Shown piece by piece: positions 1 to 10,460 of a DNA stretch of 64,000 bases. The stretch is from positions 6,274,001 to 6,338,000 of the forward strand of contig JANTQA010000042.1 of NCBI GenBank assembly GCA_027625915.1. Reading direction: 5' to 3'. Under the pieces are notes generated by a model, which was not told the DNA's origin, made no database searches, and saw nothing but the letters and a program-made list of their open reading frames with translations. The stretch's first letter is position 1, and every line of letters begins with the position of its first letter. Position numbers and translations under genes: made by a program. The stretch is from Anaeramoeba flamelloides. Taxonomy: Eukaryota; Metamonada; Anaeramoebidae.

Positions 1-22
1 ATTTTTTTAATATTAATAATAG

Positions 23-2709
23 GTCACTGGAAATTATGAAATTAAAATGAAAAACAAAAGTAATCTATATTGGAACTCATTTCAAATTAGAAATAACCGC
101 GTTGATGTAACTAATGTCAGGATTAAAGATAGGGATGTGTGGCATAACACAGAGCTTCAATCGTAAGTTTTTCTTTTCTTTTTTTTTTTTTTCAAACTGT
201 ATATCTATAATTTGTATTTGTATTTGTATATAGAAAAGAAAAGAAAATAACCATGTTATATAAAATTGATTGGGTATAAATAATATTTTATGTTTTTGTC
301 AAAAGGCTTCTATGTCGATCTTTACATTGCTGTAATTTTCCAATTAAGAATAAAATATTTTTATTATACATTCTCAAATATTTATTCAACTCTTGTCTCA
401 ATCATCAAAAAAAAATCAAGATCTTCAAAAGATCATTTGATCATGATAATCTAGTGTTTTGTTATTTTGAATCTCTTTATTTTAAAAACTTTGTGATAAA
501 ATTTATTTTTTAAAATTTGAAAATAACAGTATTAACGCATTTTGAAAAAAATTCGTTTTTTTACAATTTTAAAAAAAATGTCACCATTTATCAACTCTAT
601 AATTTCTAAAAAAATATGCTTACGGTTCAGAAAAATGATAAAAAAGATCATCTAAAAAATGAAAATAATAAAAAACTTTCTTTTTTTTTTTTTTTTTCTA
701 TAAATTGAGTTTTCAGAAAATGAACATGATCAAAATAGTCTGTGATAATGGAAATTATAATTATCACATAATCAATGAAGTGTATGTATATTTTTTTTAA
801 AAAAGTATCACCAGGATTAATCACACCGCAATCTTGGATTGTTGTGAATTAAGATCTTCTGACCATTAAAATCATTACGATTTGCAGAAATCTAAACCTT
901 TTGCCAATTCAAAGAAAAAATCATCATTCCCAATTGTATTTTAAACCACCAATCCAAAAATCATTTTGTGTTCAGAAATTATTGTTTTAAAGCCCTAGCG
1001 CCAATATAAAAGCAAAAAATGCCCATTTTTTTTCAATCTCCTTTTTCAAAAAACCATGAATAAAAGGTTGCCTGAAATGTAAAAATGATTACTATTCAAA
1101 CCTAGCCATATACTTGGTTCAAAACTATTACTTAAAGATATTCCAAAAAAAGTTAATTTAAAAAAAAAAAAAAAGCTATTTTTTGCTTTTATACTTGTAT
1201 TAGGGTAAAAAAAAAATAAAAAAAAAAAAAAACACGACAAATCACTTCCAATAAAAGTGCTCATGTTAAAAAAGATAAACATTTAAATATTGATATATTA
1301 TACCAACAAGCCAATATTCGGAACTGTGTAATATACAGTTTAAAGTGGTTAATATGTTTTTTAAGATTTCCAATATTCGTTTTTTTTTTTTTTTGTGTTT
1401 GGTTTATTTACATCAATATTTTTTTTTTTTTTTGAGGTGTTGTTGAATTTTTCAGTTTGTTTTGTTTCCCATTCATGTTTTTTTTTTTTTTGGAAAAAGG
1501 TTTTGTTTAATTAATGAATTCGAGAAAAGGTTTTGAATTTCATTAAAAATATCAACAAAATGCTCTTAATTACGTTGTATATGCATTGCTTAAACAGCAC
1601 CCCCTTGAATTTCAGATTAAACATTTCAACTTTCCAAAACATTACTTACCAATTTGTTCCAGTTTTTTGTGAAAATCCTAAATCTGAAAAAGTAAATTGA
1701 AATTTTCAATTGATACCAATTGTGAAGGGGTCAAGAAAAACAAAAAACCAAAATTATGATAAGGACTCCGTATTTAATTCAAAGTTATATTAAAAACTAG
1801 AAAAAGAGAAAATATTGAAAAAAGTGCACCAATTGATCCTGAATATAAATATTGTGATTTAAAACCACTACACTTTTCAATTATTAAATTCATTCCTTTC
1901 TTATTTTCAAAAAGTAAATAGATTATTAGAATAAAAAACAATTTATAATCCATTATGATATTTAAAAATATTCTAAAGTTTCTCGATTTTTTTTTAAAAT
2001 TATAAATTAGGATTTTAACTTTTTCTTTAGTATTTATATATTTTGATAATCACAGAAACCAAAGTTCAACCAATTTCAAAATATTAACCATACCCAATAA
2101 GATTCTAACTCTTGATAAATTAATTTACTTTCCTAATTGAAAGCTAAACCCTGAAAAATAATTGAATAAAAGAGTATGTCTGACAATTATCTAAAACGGA
2201 ATATATTGAAATAAATTTTGTTTGATTTCGTCAATTCAATAAAAAATATCTTTTATAAGATTGTCATCATTAATAAAACCATTTAGATTTTATTTTTTTT
2301 TATTAATTTCTATGCTTAATTTATTATTTATTCTTTTCTATTTCTTTGTATATGGATATCAATGAAAATTTTACTTATTTTTGTTTATTTATTTAATAAT
2401 AAATATTTACCCTTTTTAATAATAATACTACTAATAATAATAATCATCATCATCTATAGTTGGAACTATTGGGATTATGATCCTGAGGGCACAATTGGTG
2501 AAAATTTTGAAGTTGAAGTTACAAGTATTAATGGAGAAAAATTTATTGACGTGGTACCTGAATATATCCCAGGTGATGTATATGTATCAAAACATCAATT
2601 TGCTCCATCAACTGAAAAGGATAATGTTTCGCAATGCTCTAAAAATTATCCCTTAAATATTATTTTCTTTATTTTTTCCATACTCTTTATTTTTTTTTCT
2701 ATGAATTAA
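23..2709 (+). CDS. Expansin-like protein, C-terminal two exons (5' end outside window)
   Basis: Two exons join cleanly: 23-162 (preceded by TAG, donor GTAAGT at 163) and 2460-2709 (acceptor TATAG), both in phase 2, giving a serine codon across the junction. The protein reads SNLYWNSFQIRNNRVDV, then VWHNTELQSSWNYWDYD, then EVEVTSINGEKFIDVVP and VYVSKHQFA. This is the order of the expansin D2/CBM63 beta-sandwich, compared from memory with bacterial EXLX1 and plant expansins: SN-YW, QIRN, W followed by YN-aromatic, a VT--G-----VP segment and a terminal QF. The upstream double-psi beta-barrel domain would lie outside the window. After a short Ser/Asn/Cys-containing linker the protein ends in a hydrophobic stretch, IIFFIFSILFIFFSMN, which suggests a GPI signal or membrane anchor (inference). 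Expansins loosen cellulose non-hydrolytically. In an amoeba this could act on its own cyst or stalk wall, or on ingested plant wall. The 2.3-kb intron is long. Confidence 0.82.
163..2459 (+). other. Intron of the expansin-like gene (2.3 kb)
   Basis: The span has no supported gene. It is AT-rich sequence with many A or T runs. A 78-codon reading frame on the minus strand (1046-1282) is almost entirely poly-Phe/Leu from T runs and is not coding. Donor GTAAGT and acceptor CTATAG define the ends. Confidence 0.7.
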
Positions 2710-5700
2710 TTTTAACCATTTTTTTTTTTTATGATTAATAATCTATAATTTTATGACTAGAATCCAAAATTCCCAATGATTTTACTTTTTCTCTTGCTAT
2801 TGTTATTAAATTATCTAAATGTAAGAAAATAAATTTGAAACAAAATGATAATTTTTTTTTATTATTTTTTTTGAACAATAAAAAAAGCCAGCAAAATCAA
2901 ACAGAACTATTTCCTTTATCATCTCCATGTATTTAGATATTCTTGAGCACCACCGATTGCATTTAATTTTCTCAAGTTTTAAAATAAAAGATTTAAAATA
3001 TATTGATTAGAATTAATTAAATTTTATTATTTATCTTTAATCAGGATTTTAATTATAATAAAAAGCCAAAATCTTTCAAAAATAAATATATTATATTTTT
3101 TTTTTTGATATTGGAAAAAAAAACAACTATTACTAAAGGTTTTCAAAGATTTTTGTTTTTTTTTAAATTTTTTGAATAAGAAATTTTATTGCTATTTGAG
3201 TAATTCAAAATACAATACATTGATTTATTAATAATAACAAATCATCAAATAAAGTTGATAATTTACTGATAATTACAACAAATAATATATATATATATAT
3301 ATATATATTACGAAGAAAATTTCATTCTTATTCAAGATAAAATCTCAATAAATATTAAATCAAGAGAAAAATGAAATTCATTTATAATAGACCAGAATTA
3401 AAAGTTTAATATTAAAAATTTTCAAAAATTTAAATTTAAGAAAAAGGTAAGACTTGAAAAAAAAAAACAAAAAAAAATATAAAATAATTTCATTGAATTC
3501 TTTGGAATTAACTCAAAAAGAATATAACTTCTTTACAGGATGAAATCCTTTAATTTCAAATTTAAAAATTATAAATTAAATTTAAAACGTTATTCAAATA
3601 TAATAAAATAATCGAAAACAAGAAATTTTTTTTTTGAATTTTTTTTGGTTGTAAAAATTTGAAAAAATTCTTTGTGAAAAAGATTTATTTGATCTAAATT
3701 AATCCAGATATTCGAAAAAAATTTTACTCTTTGGTTTCTTATTCTCTAATATTGTTTATTTTATGTCTATATTTTAAAAAGTCAAAAATTCAAAAATAGT
3801 AAAAATTAAAAGAAAAATACATAAATTTTTAATCTGTCTCAAACTATTGGTCAAATCATTTGTTTTCTAAAAAAATTCCCCTTGAAAAAAATCACAAATT
3901 TTACTAGTGAAACGATTATATTTTTTAAGTAATTAATTGGTATTTTTTTTTTTTTAAATTATGTATGAATCAATTTCTACTCAAAAAGATGAATTTATAT
4001 TGGATGTAATCAATAGATAAAGCAATTGTTTTAATGGATATTCAAATATCTTATAAAATTAATTATTTATTCGAGTGTTTTAGATCATTTTGTGGTGGAA
4101 AAAAACACCACAAATCCCAATCAAGAATGCTATATTTTAATCATTAAAACTCAAAAAAAATATTTTTTTAAAAAGCAACAAAAAAAAAAAAAAAAAAAAC
4201 CCAACACCTGGAGAAAGCGAAGAAACAAAAATACAAGATAAAAATAATATTAATATTGAAAAGGTGATCAATAAAATATCATAAGATATCACCAAAGCAA
4301 ACAAACAAAAATTGTAAAACAAAACCCTTTTATAGATTTTTCAGAAAAAGTAAATGTAAACTGTAATTGACATCTCCTTAATAAACACAATCAAAATAAT
4401 TTTTTGACTTGCTCTGAACGAATCCACAAAGGAACCTTTTCACAACACAAGAGAAACATTCTAACATACAATATATCTATTTATGTTATTTTGTTAATTG
4501 CTACGACAAAATTTTGATTAGAATATTTCAAAAATTCTAAGAAACAAATAATTTTTTTTTTTTGAAGCTTTTTTTTTTTGAAAATAAAAAATCGAAAAAA
4601 AAAAAATTAAAAAATAAAGTGAACACAAATTCTTTGTTTTTTTTTCATTACCCCACTTTTTTTTTTTAAAAAAATGGCAATCCCAACTTTTAAACTTCTT
4701 TTCAATATAATAAAATTGCATTATTTTAATAATTTTTCTCTTTTTTTTTATTTTCACCTAAAAAAAACCAAAAATGGATATTTAATCACTTCATTCATAA
4801 TAAAACATTACCTGAAAAATAAAATAAGAATCTTTGAATAGTTTTTATTAATATCGAAACATTTCAATCAAATTAAAATTTTGGTTATTAAAACCTGTTT
4901 GAAATTACTTTTTACTTTCTTTACTTTTTTTTGTTTTTTGCTTTGTTTTCCATAAAGTAAATTTGTGTATTCCTGTCTATTGAAAAATCATAAAATCTTT
5001 TATTATACTACATATATATATATATAATCTTCAGTAAAAGAATATTTGGAGTCTGATTTACACTTCTTCAATGATAATAAAATACACATTGAAAAAATTC
5101 ATTTTTGCTGATTATTTTTTATTTTTTTGAATTTTGAATTAGTTGAAAAGATTTCATCCAAGTACCAAAACATTAACTTCAGTAATCATCATTATTATTT
5201 CGAAAGAAAAATAACTTTTTGAATCTTAAGTGATGAAAATTCTCAAAATTATTTCCAACGTGATATGATGTTAATTAGAGAGGAAACTTTTAGAAAGAAA
5301 TATCAGAAAATTTTTTTGAAGTAACTCCCCTTAATTTTTTCAAGCTCTTCCCTTTCAACTGACACTCAAAAAAAAAAACAACAGGGAACTTTAGTAACTT
5401 TATAAAAGGGATAATTTTGATTCATATTTGGGTTCATGTAAATTCAAAATTGTATTTTTACTTAATACAAGTAATAAAAAGAAGCTAACTCTAAACGTTA
5501 ATTTGTAAATCAAAACATCACTCTTTGGACATTTAATTTCAAAAAGAAAAAAAAAATTTAGTTCCAACAATCAGATCTGAGAAAACATTCCTAAAAAAAA
5601 AATAACAAATTACTAATCCTTGAAAAAAAGAAAACCCCTTGAACAGAACTTAATAAGAAGGGAAAACACTATATAGTGAAACCAAACCCAGATCGACATT

Positions 5701-6126
5701 TAAAGCATTGATCCAAACTAATCTTTAATTGATCTAAAAAGTGAACTAAAATCAAAAAGTTATTTTCAAAACATTTATTAATTTTTTTTTTTATTAGTTT
5801 AAAAAAATTCTTCGAAAAGCAAAACCTCATTTTGTTTCCAAAAGTCCAAAGTTTCATTGAAACTTGAACCAAAAACATCAGTTGAGACAAAAGTTTTTTA
5901 TTCTTCGAACCTTCTCCATTTTTTCTTCACCAAAAATAAAATTTCTCTGGAAAGATCGGAAATCTTATTTAAACCATGTCACCTCAAAAAAAAGGGAACA
6001 AAAGACACTCATTCAAACAATAAAAAAAAAATTTATTCATTCGATTTAAAGGGATTTTTTTTTCTTATTTTTCCATTTTTTTTCATTTATTTCTTTTTCA
6101 AAAAAAAAAAAAGAATAATTTTGCTT
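2710..6126. other. Intergenic region, no gene seen
   Basis: About 3.4 kb of AT-rich DNA. It holds an (AT)n microsatellite at 3284-3308, a second short AT run near 5011-5025, and an 8-bp perfect hairpin TTGTGGTG/CACCACAA near 4089-4113. Reading frames on either strand (for example 4137-4322, 4518-4757 and 5669-5890 on minus) are A/T-run artefacts. The T-rich tract at 6050-6120, just before the next gene, looks like a 5' untranslated leader. Confidence 0.6.
3284..3308. repeat. (AT)n microsatellite
   Basis: About twelve uninterrupted AT dinucleotides inside an already AT-rich intergenic stretch. No flanking element ends are visible. Confidence 0.9.
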
Positions 6127-9100
6127 ATGTTTATTTTACCACGAGGTATCACAAACAAAGAAGGCAAATTTGATCCGAATAGCCACCTCATATTCAAAAA
6201 AAAGAAGTCACAAAGCAAATCACTCAAGACCACAGCTGCTGTAATGTGGATGCAGGACGTTCTTCAAATTGACGAGATCAAAATCGAAGAGGCCTTCCAA
6301 ACACATTGTTTATTTTTTCTTGATGTCTTGAATATCATTTTCCCTTGCAAATATAATGTTGTCGTTAGTACGGTTGATCCCTCTGATCATCGAAGAAGCA
6401 ACATGTCGCAATTTTTGAAAACCTTAAATAAACACGAGTGTCCGTATTCCGAGGACTTCCCGATTGAGAACTTTTTTTCTGGAAAGCCAAAAGGCGTCAA
6501 ACAGTGTGCGTCGTGTCTGTGTTGGCTCCAGGAATATTTTGAAAAAAATGGTGTGCAGAAGGAGAGCAAAGATGAAAAAAGAACCTTCACCCTTTTAACA
6601 TCAAGTGTTGCTCAAAAAAAAGATTTGGTCACGACAAGTGATACAAGCGAGTCAAAGGACACGAGTGACTCGAACAAATCTGAAGAATCAGATGGCTCCA
6701 GTGGAGAAGAAAAAGAAAAAGAAAAAGAAAAGAAAAAGGGAAAGGAAACAAAACCATCAATTGATCGAGTGAATCAGTATTTAATCGAAAACGATGTTCA
6801 AGAGATCCAACCAAACCAAGAAGATTACAAATTAGAAATTAAAAATATATTTTGGTTAGATTTCGAAAAACGTAACTTGATTATTGAAAAAAGACAAACA
6901 GAAATAGTGGATCAAGATTCAGATGAAGAAAAAGAAAATTTTAATAAGGAAAATAACACAATCACAGACGAAGATTTTCTTTCAAGTGACGATGACGAGG
7001 GCAATTGGAACGAATTAAAAATAAAAGAAAAAAATCAGTTTTCTTCGTCTGATAATGAAAATGAAGATGAGTTCAACAAAGTTTTAGATAAGGAAATTGG
7101 TGACGAAAATATAAATCTAAGTGATAGCAATAGCAATAGCAACAGCAACAGTAATAGCGATAGTGATAGTAGTAATGGAGAAGAGAGCGAAAAAGGAATA
7201 AAAAAAGAAATTGGAATTGAAATCGAAAAAGCAAATGAAAGCTCAAGCGAAAGCTCAAGTGAACAGGTAAACGAAAATGAAAGCGAAAATGAAGATGAAA
7301 AATCAAAAAATTCAATCAAAGTGCCATTTGTTGACAGCAGTATTAGCAGTGAAGTTAATTTCAGTGGCACAGAATCCGATGACAAACAAATTAATATCGA
7401 CACTTCCGAGGAAAGCAATGGAACGAATAATTCAACTAATTCAGAAAAGGATGGAAAGAAAAGCTCAAACAAAGAGAATTCAGGTGATTCTGAAGATGAA
7501 AATAACAAGAAACAAAAAAAAAACAACGGAAAAGAAAAAAAAAAAAAAGAGGCAAATGGAGAAGAGATCAAACCAATTGATCGCTTAGTAGGCGTCCCAA
7601 TTGTGGGCGAGGATTGTGAATATTTAACAAACGATCTTAAGCAATTATTTAAAATCAAAAAAAAGGAACAAAAAAAAAAAAATTATCTTTACTTGATTTT
7701 CTTTTTGATAAATACCCTTGACGAATGGAAACATAATGCTCATGAAAAGTCAATAGCCTTTGGAAACTCCCAATTAGCTGAAAAATACGATGAATTATTT
7801 CAGAAAGTATTTATTGAAACAAAGGATATTGCCAAAATTGGATATTACAGATTCCATTGCCAAATACCTAAAAAGGAAGACCCAAGAAAAAAAAAAGAAA
7901 AAGAAAACGAAAAAAAAAAAACCAAGGATCAAAATGATTTACTTTTATATTCTGAAACAGAATCCATTTCAAGCTCAAATATGGGCTCACAAATAGATCA
8001 TATGAACAAAAAGGAAGAGAAGGATCAAAAAAGGGAAGAAAATAATCAAAACTATCAAAATGCAGAAATCGAGTTAAATAAAAAAACAGTAAAAATCAAA
8101 AGCAAAGAACATAAAAATCAAGAAATATTCCAGGCCATCCTTTCAAACCAGCTGCAATTATTGCTCAACCCAAAAAACTTAAAACAATTAATTCTCAAAG
8201 CCGACGAAAAAAAAAAAAATGACGAATGTGTAATTAAATTTGCTGAGCAATCGGAACTAATTAGATGCCTAATGGCAATTCTTTATTTCCAGCAAAATAA
8301 AAATAAGAAAAATGCTATTGGCTATAACCCAACATCGGAAATCCAATTAGACCACACCGATTTTAAAAAATATATTTTCCCACCACCACCAGATGTGAAT
8401 AAATCCTTTTATAAATTGTATTCTTCCATCCAAGAGATCGATCTTCGAAAAAACCCAAAGGATATCATTGAACAATATTATTCCTCTGGCAGTGTAAACT
8501 TTTTTACCACTTTAGTTGTTGAAAAGGAATACCCACTCAAATCCGTGTTTTTGAAACTTCGAAAAAAAAATATTACAATTGGCTATAAAAAATCAATACT
8601 ATATAAAATACCACTCAAAGACGAAGTTGAAGTCTTTAAGCATCAAACTCAAAGGATTTTTACCATACAATGGAAAGAAAATCGCGCATGCCGGGCTTCA
8701 AAGCCACAGAAGGTTATTATCATCTGCAAAAGAAGCTCGGAAAGGAGTCTATTGGCACAATCCATTTTACATTTTACCAATAAATTTAATAAAAGTAAAA
8801 GGAAGAATAAACAAACAAAAAAAGTTTCAAACAAAAACAAAAATAAAAATAAGACAAATAAGAATAAAAATTCAAACAAAGACAAAAATATAAAAAAAAA
8901 AATTAAGAATAAAAATTCAAATAAAAATAAAAATACAAATGAAAATAAAAATGCAAATGAAAATAAAAATACAAATGAAAATAAGAATATAAATTCAAAC
9001 AAAAACAAAAATATAAAAAAAAAGAATTCCAAAAATAATCAAACAAAAACTAAACAAACAAAAAAAAATAAAAAAAAAAATTCAAAAATTGATTCATCTG

Positions 9101-9210
9101 AAGATGAAATTTTCAATGAAAAAAAAAAATATATAGATAATACTACATCCAGTGAATATGATAACGATCAAGTTAACAACAACTACACCTCCAGCAATTC
9201 TGATAATTAA
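6127..9210 (+). CDS. Calponin-homology domain protein with disordered tracts and PH-like C-terminal region
   Basis: A single 1027-codon exon from ATG 6127. The frame stays open 90 codons further upstream, but that part is poly-Phe/Lys from a T-rich leader, so I start at MFILPRGITNKEG. Residues about 35-140 look like a type-3 calponin-homology domain: AAVMWMQDVLQ, CLFFLDVLNIIFP, NMSQFLKTLNKHECPYSEDF, then FFSGKPKGVKQCASCLCWLQ. Such domains bind actin or signalling partners. Residues about 150-490 are Glu/Ser/Asp/Lys-rich and likely disordered. Residues about 490-890 hold two segments ending in amphipathic helices typical of PH-like folds (AEQSELIRCLMAILYFQQ and SSERSLLAQSILHFT). The second, about 785-890, has a plausible seven-strand pattern before its helix. 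The last 140 residues are Asn/Lys repeats. Likely a cytoskeletal or membrane-cortex scaffold (inference). The PH assignment is tentative; the CH domain is fairly firm. Confidence 0.72.
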   Translation: MFILPRGITNKEGKFDPNSHLIFKKKKSQSKSLKTTAAVMWMQDVLQIDEIKIEEAFQTHCLFFLDVLNIIFPCKYNVVVSTVDPSDHRRSNMSQFLKTLNKHECPYSEDFPIENFFSGKPKGVKQCASCLCWLQEYFEKNGVQKESKDEKRTFTLLTSSVAQKKDLVTTSDTSESKDTSDSNKSEESDGSSGEEKEKEKEKKKGKETKPSIDRVNQYLIENDVQEIQPNQEDYKLEIKNIFWLDFEKRNLIIEKRQTEIVDQDSDEEKENFNKENNTITDEDFLSSDDDEGNWNELKIKEKNQFSSSDNENEDEFNKVLDKEIGDENINLSDSNSNSNSNSNSDSDSSNGEESEKGIKKEIGIEIEKANESSSESSSEQVNENESENEDEKSKNSIKVPFVDSSISSEVNFSGTESDDKQINIDTSEESNGTNNSTNSEKDGKKSSNKENSGDSEDENNKKQKKNNGKEKKKKEANGEEIKPIDRLVGVPIVGEDCEYLTNDLKQLFKIKKKEQKKKNYLYLIFFLINTLDEWKHNAHEKSIAFGNSQLAEKYDELFQKVFIETKDIAKIGYYRFHCQIPKKEDPRKKKEKENEKKKTKDQNDLLLYSETESISSSNMGSQIDHMNKKEEKDQKREENNQNYQNAEIELNKKTVKIKSKEHKNQEIFQAILSNQLQLLLNPKNLKQLILKADEKKKNDECVIKFAEQSELIRCLMAILYFQQNKNKKNAIGYNPTSEIQLDHTDFKKYIFPPPPDVNKSFYKLYSSIQEIDLRKNPKDIIEQYYSSGSVNFFTTLVVEKEYPLKSVFLKLRKKNITIGYKKSILYKIPLKDEVEVFKHQTQRIFTIQWKENRACRASKPQKVIIICKRSSERSLLAQSILHFTNKFNKSKRKNKQTKKVSNKNKNKNKTNKNKNSNKDKNIKKKIKNKNSNKNKNTNENKNANENKNTNENKNINSNKNKNIKKKNSKNNQTKTKQTKKNKKKNSKIDSSEDEIFNEKKKYIDNTTSSEYDNDQVNNNYTSSNSDN

Positions 9211-9989
9211 GATTAAATATTCAGAAAAAAAAATGAAAGAAAAATTAAAAAAAAAAAATGAAAAAAGAAAAAAGAAAAACGAAAAAAGAAATCTTGTTTC
9301 ATTATAAATTAACATATTTTTTTTTTTAAAAATATTTAAACTTTTTGAAAATCACTTCATAATTAACATTTTTTAGATAATTCAATTTTTAATTTTACAT
9401 ATTTTCTTTGAATATTTATTTTGTTACTCTTTTAATGAGAAAAAAAAACTATTTTTTTTCAAGTTAGTTTTATTATGAAAAAAAAATAAATGAAAAACGT
9501 TATTCAATCAAAACTTTAAAATTTATTAAAAATAAAATTAATAATAAATAAATCAAATATAAATAAATAAATATTAAATGGTAAAATGTTTTCTTTATTA
9601 AAAAATCTTAATTCCTTTTCAAATTATATTTAGTTTTGAATCAAGTTTTAATTTTGAGATATAAAAATTCATTTGTTAAATCGTTATATTTGTGACATTG
9701 CTGGAAAATGCTTTTTTATAAAAGTTGTATTATATTATTGTGGCGGATTAGAAATCTTCTGGAAGATAAAAAAATGTTGAAAAAAATAAATAATCATTTT
9801 TTTATAAATAATAATTTCATAAACTTGTCATTAAAAATAATAATTATAAAATTGGATATAAAATTCAATTTTAATCCTTTGAATGAAAAAAAATATCTCA
9901 TTATTTTTTTATTGATGAAAGAAGTGTAAATTACACTCTAAAGGTCCTTTTACTTTTATTTTTTCATGGGTAATTTATTCCTCAAATCC

Positions 9990-10460
9990 TATATTTCATG
10001 ATTGTTCAAGGAAAGGACACAGCCATTTTTTTTTTTTCGGTTTAAAAAATTGAAAAGAAAAAAGGAAAAAAGAAAAAAAATTGAAATTTAAAAAGGGTTT
10101 ATAACAAGCAATTGGTAAAAAATCAAAAAAAAAAAAAAAACAATACTATCTTTAAATAAGAACTCCCAAATTCACATCCACATTACTTTTGGTTGATTTA
10201 ATAATTTGATCATTGATCATGAATGTTCATTTGTTGGATCGTTGTTTAATTGTTGTAATTTCTTTTCTTTTTTTTTTAATCTGGTTTGCTTTAAACCTTT
10301 GATATTTTTTGACTTTGTTTTTTCGTTTTTATTTACAAATTACTCATAATTTCTTGTTCCAGTGTTACAGTGTTATTAAGTAACCACTTGATCTTTTTCA
10401 TTTACAACTCTTCTTCCCAATCTAACAAAGATTCAGCTAGGGGAAAAATCGAAAAAAAAT
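9990..10460 (+). repeat. Dispersed repeat, copy 1 (partner at 52880-53290)
   Basis: The two stretches share a long collinear order of words: A-rich blocks, CTATCTTTAA, TTAATAATTTGAT, ATGTTCATTTG, AATTGTTGTAATTTCTTTT or its variant, GGTTTTAAAC-like and CTCTTCTTCCCAA. They lie in the same orientation 43 kb apart. No terminal repeats or open frame were found, so the family is unknown. Confidence 0.6.

Noticed and set aside
5857-6126. In-frame upstream extension of the CH-domain frame (90 codons)
   Set aside because: It is largely poly-Phe/Lys translation of a T-rich leader. The CH domain needs no residues before MFILPRG.
7035-7658. 207-codon minus-strand Ser/Leu/Phe-rich frame
   Set aside because: Complement of the Glu/Ser/Lys-rich tract of the CH-domain gene. 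Same reason for the minus frames at 8649-9032 and 7073-7315.
9708-9929. 73-codon plus-strand frame
   Set aside because: Ile/Asn/Lys/Phe composition expected by chance in A/T-rich DNA, with no motif and no splice context. Same for 16914-17123, 38910-39113 and 40492-40698.
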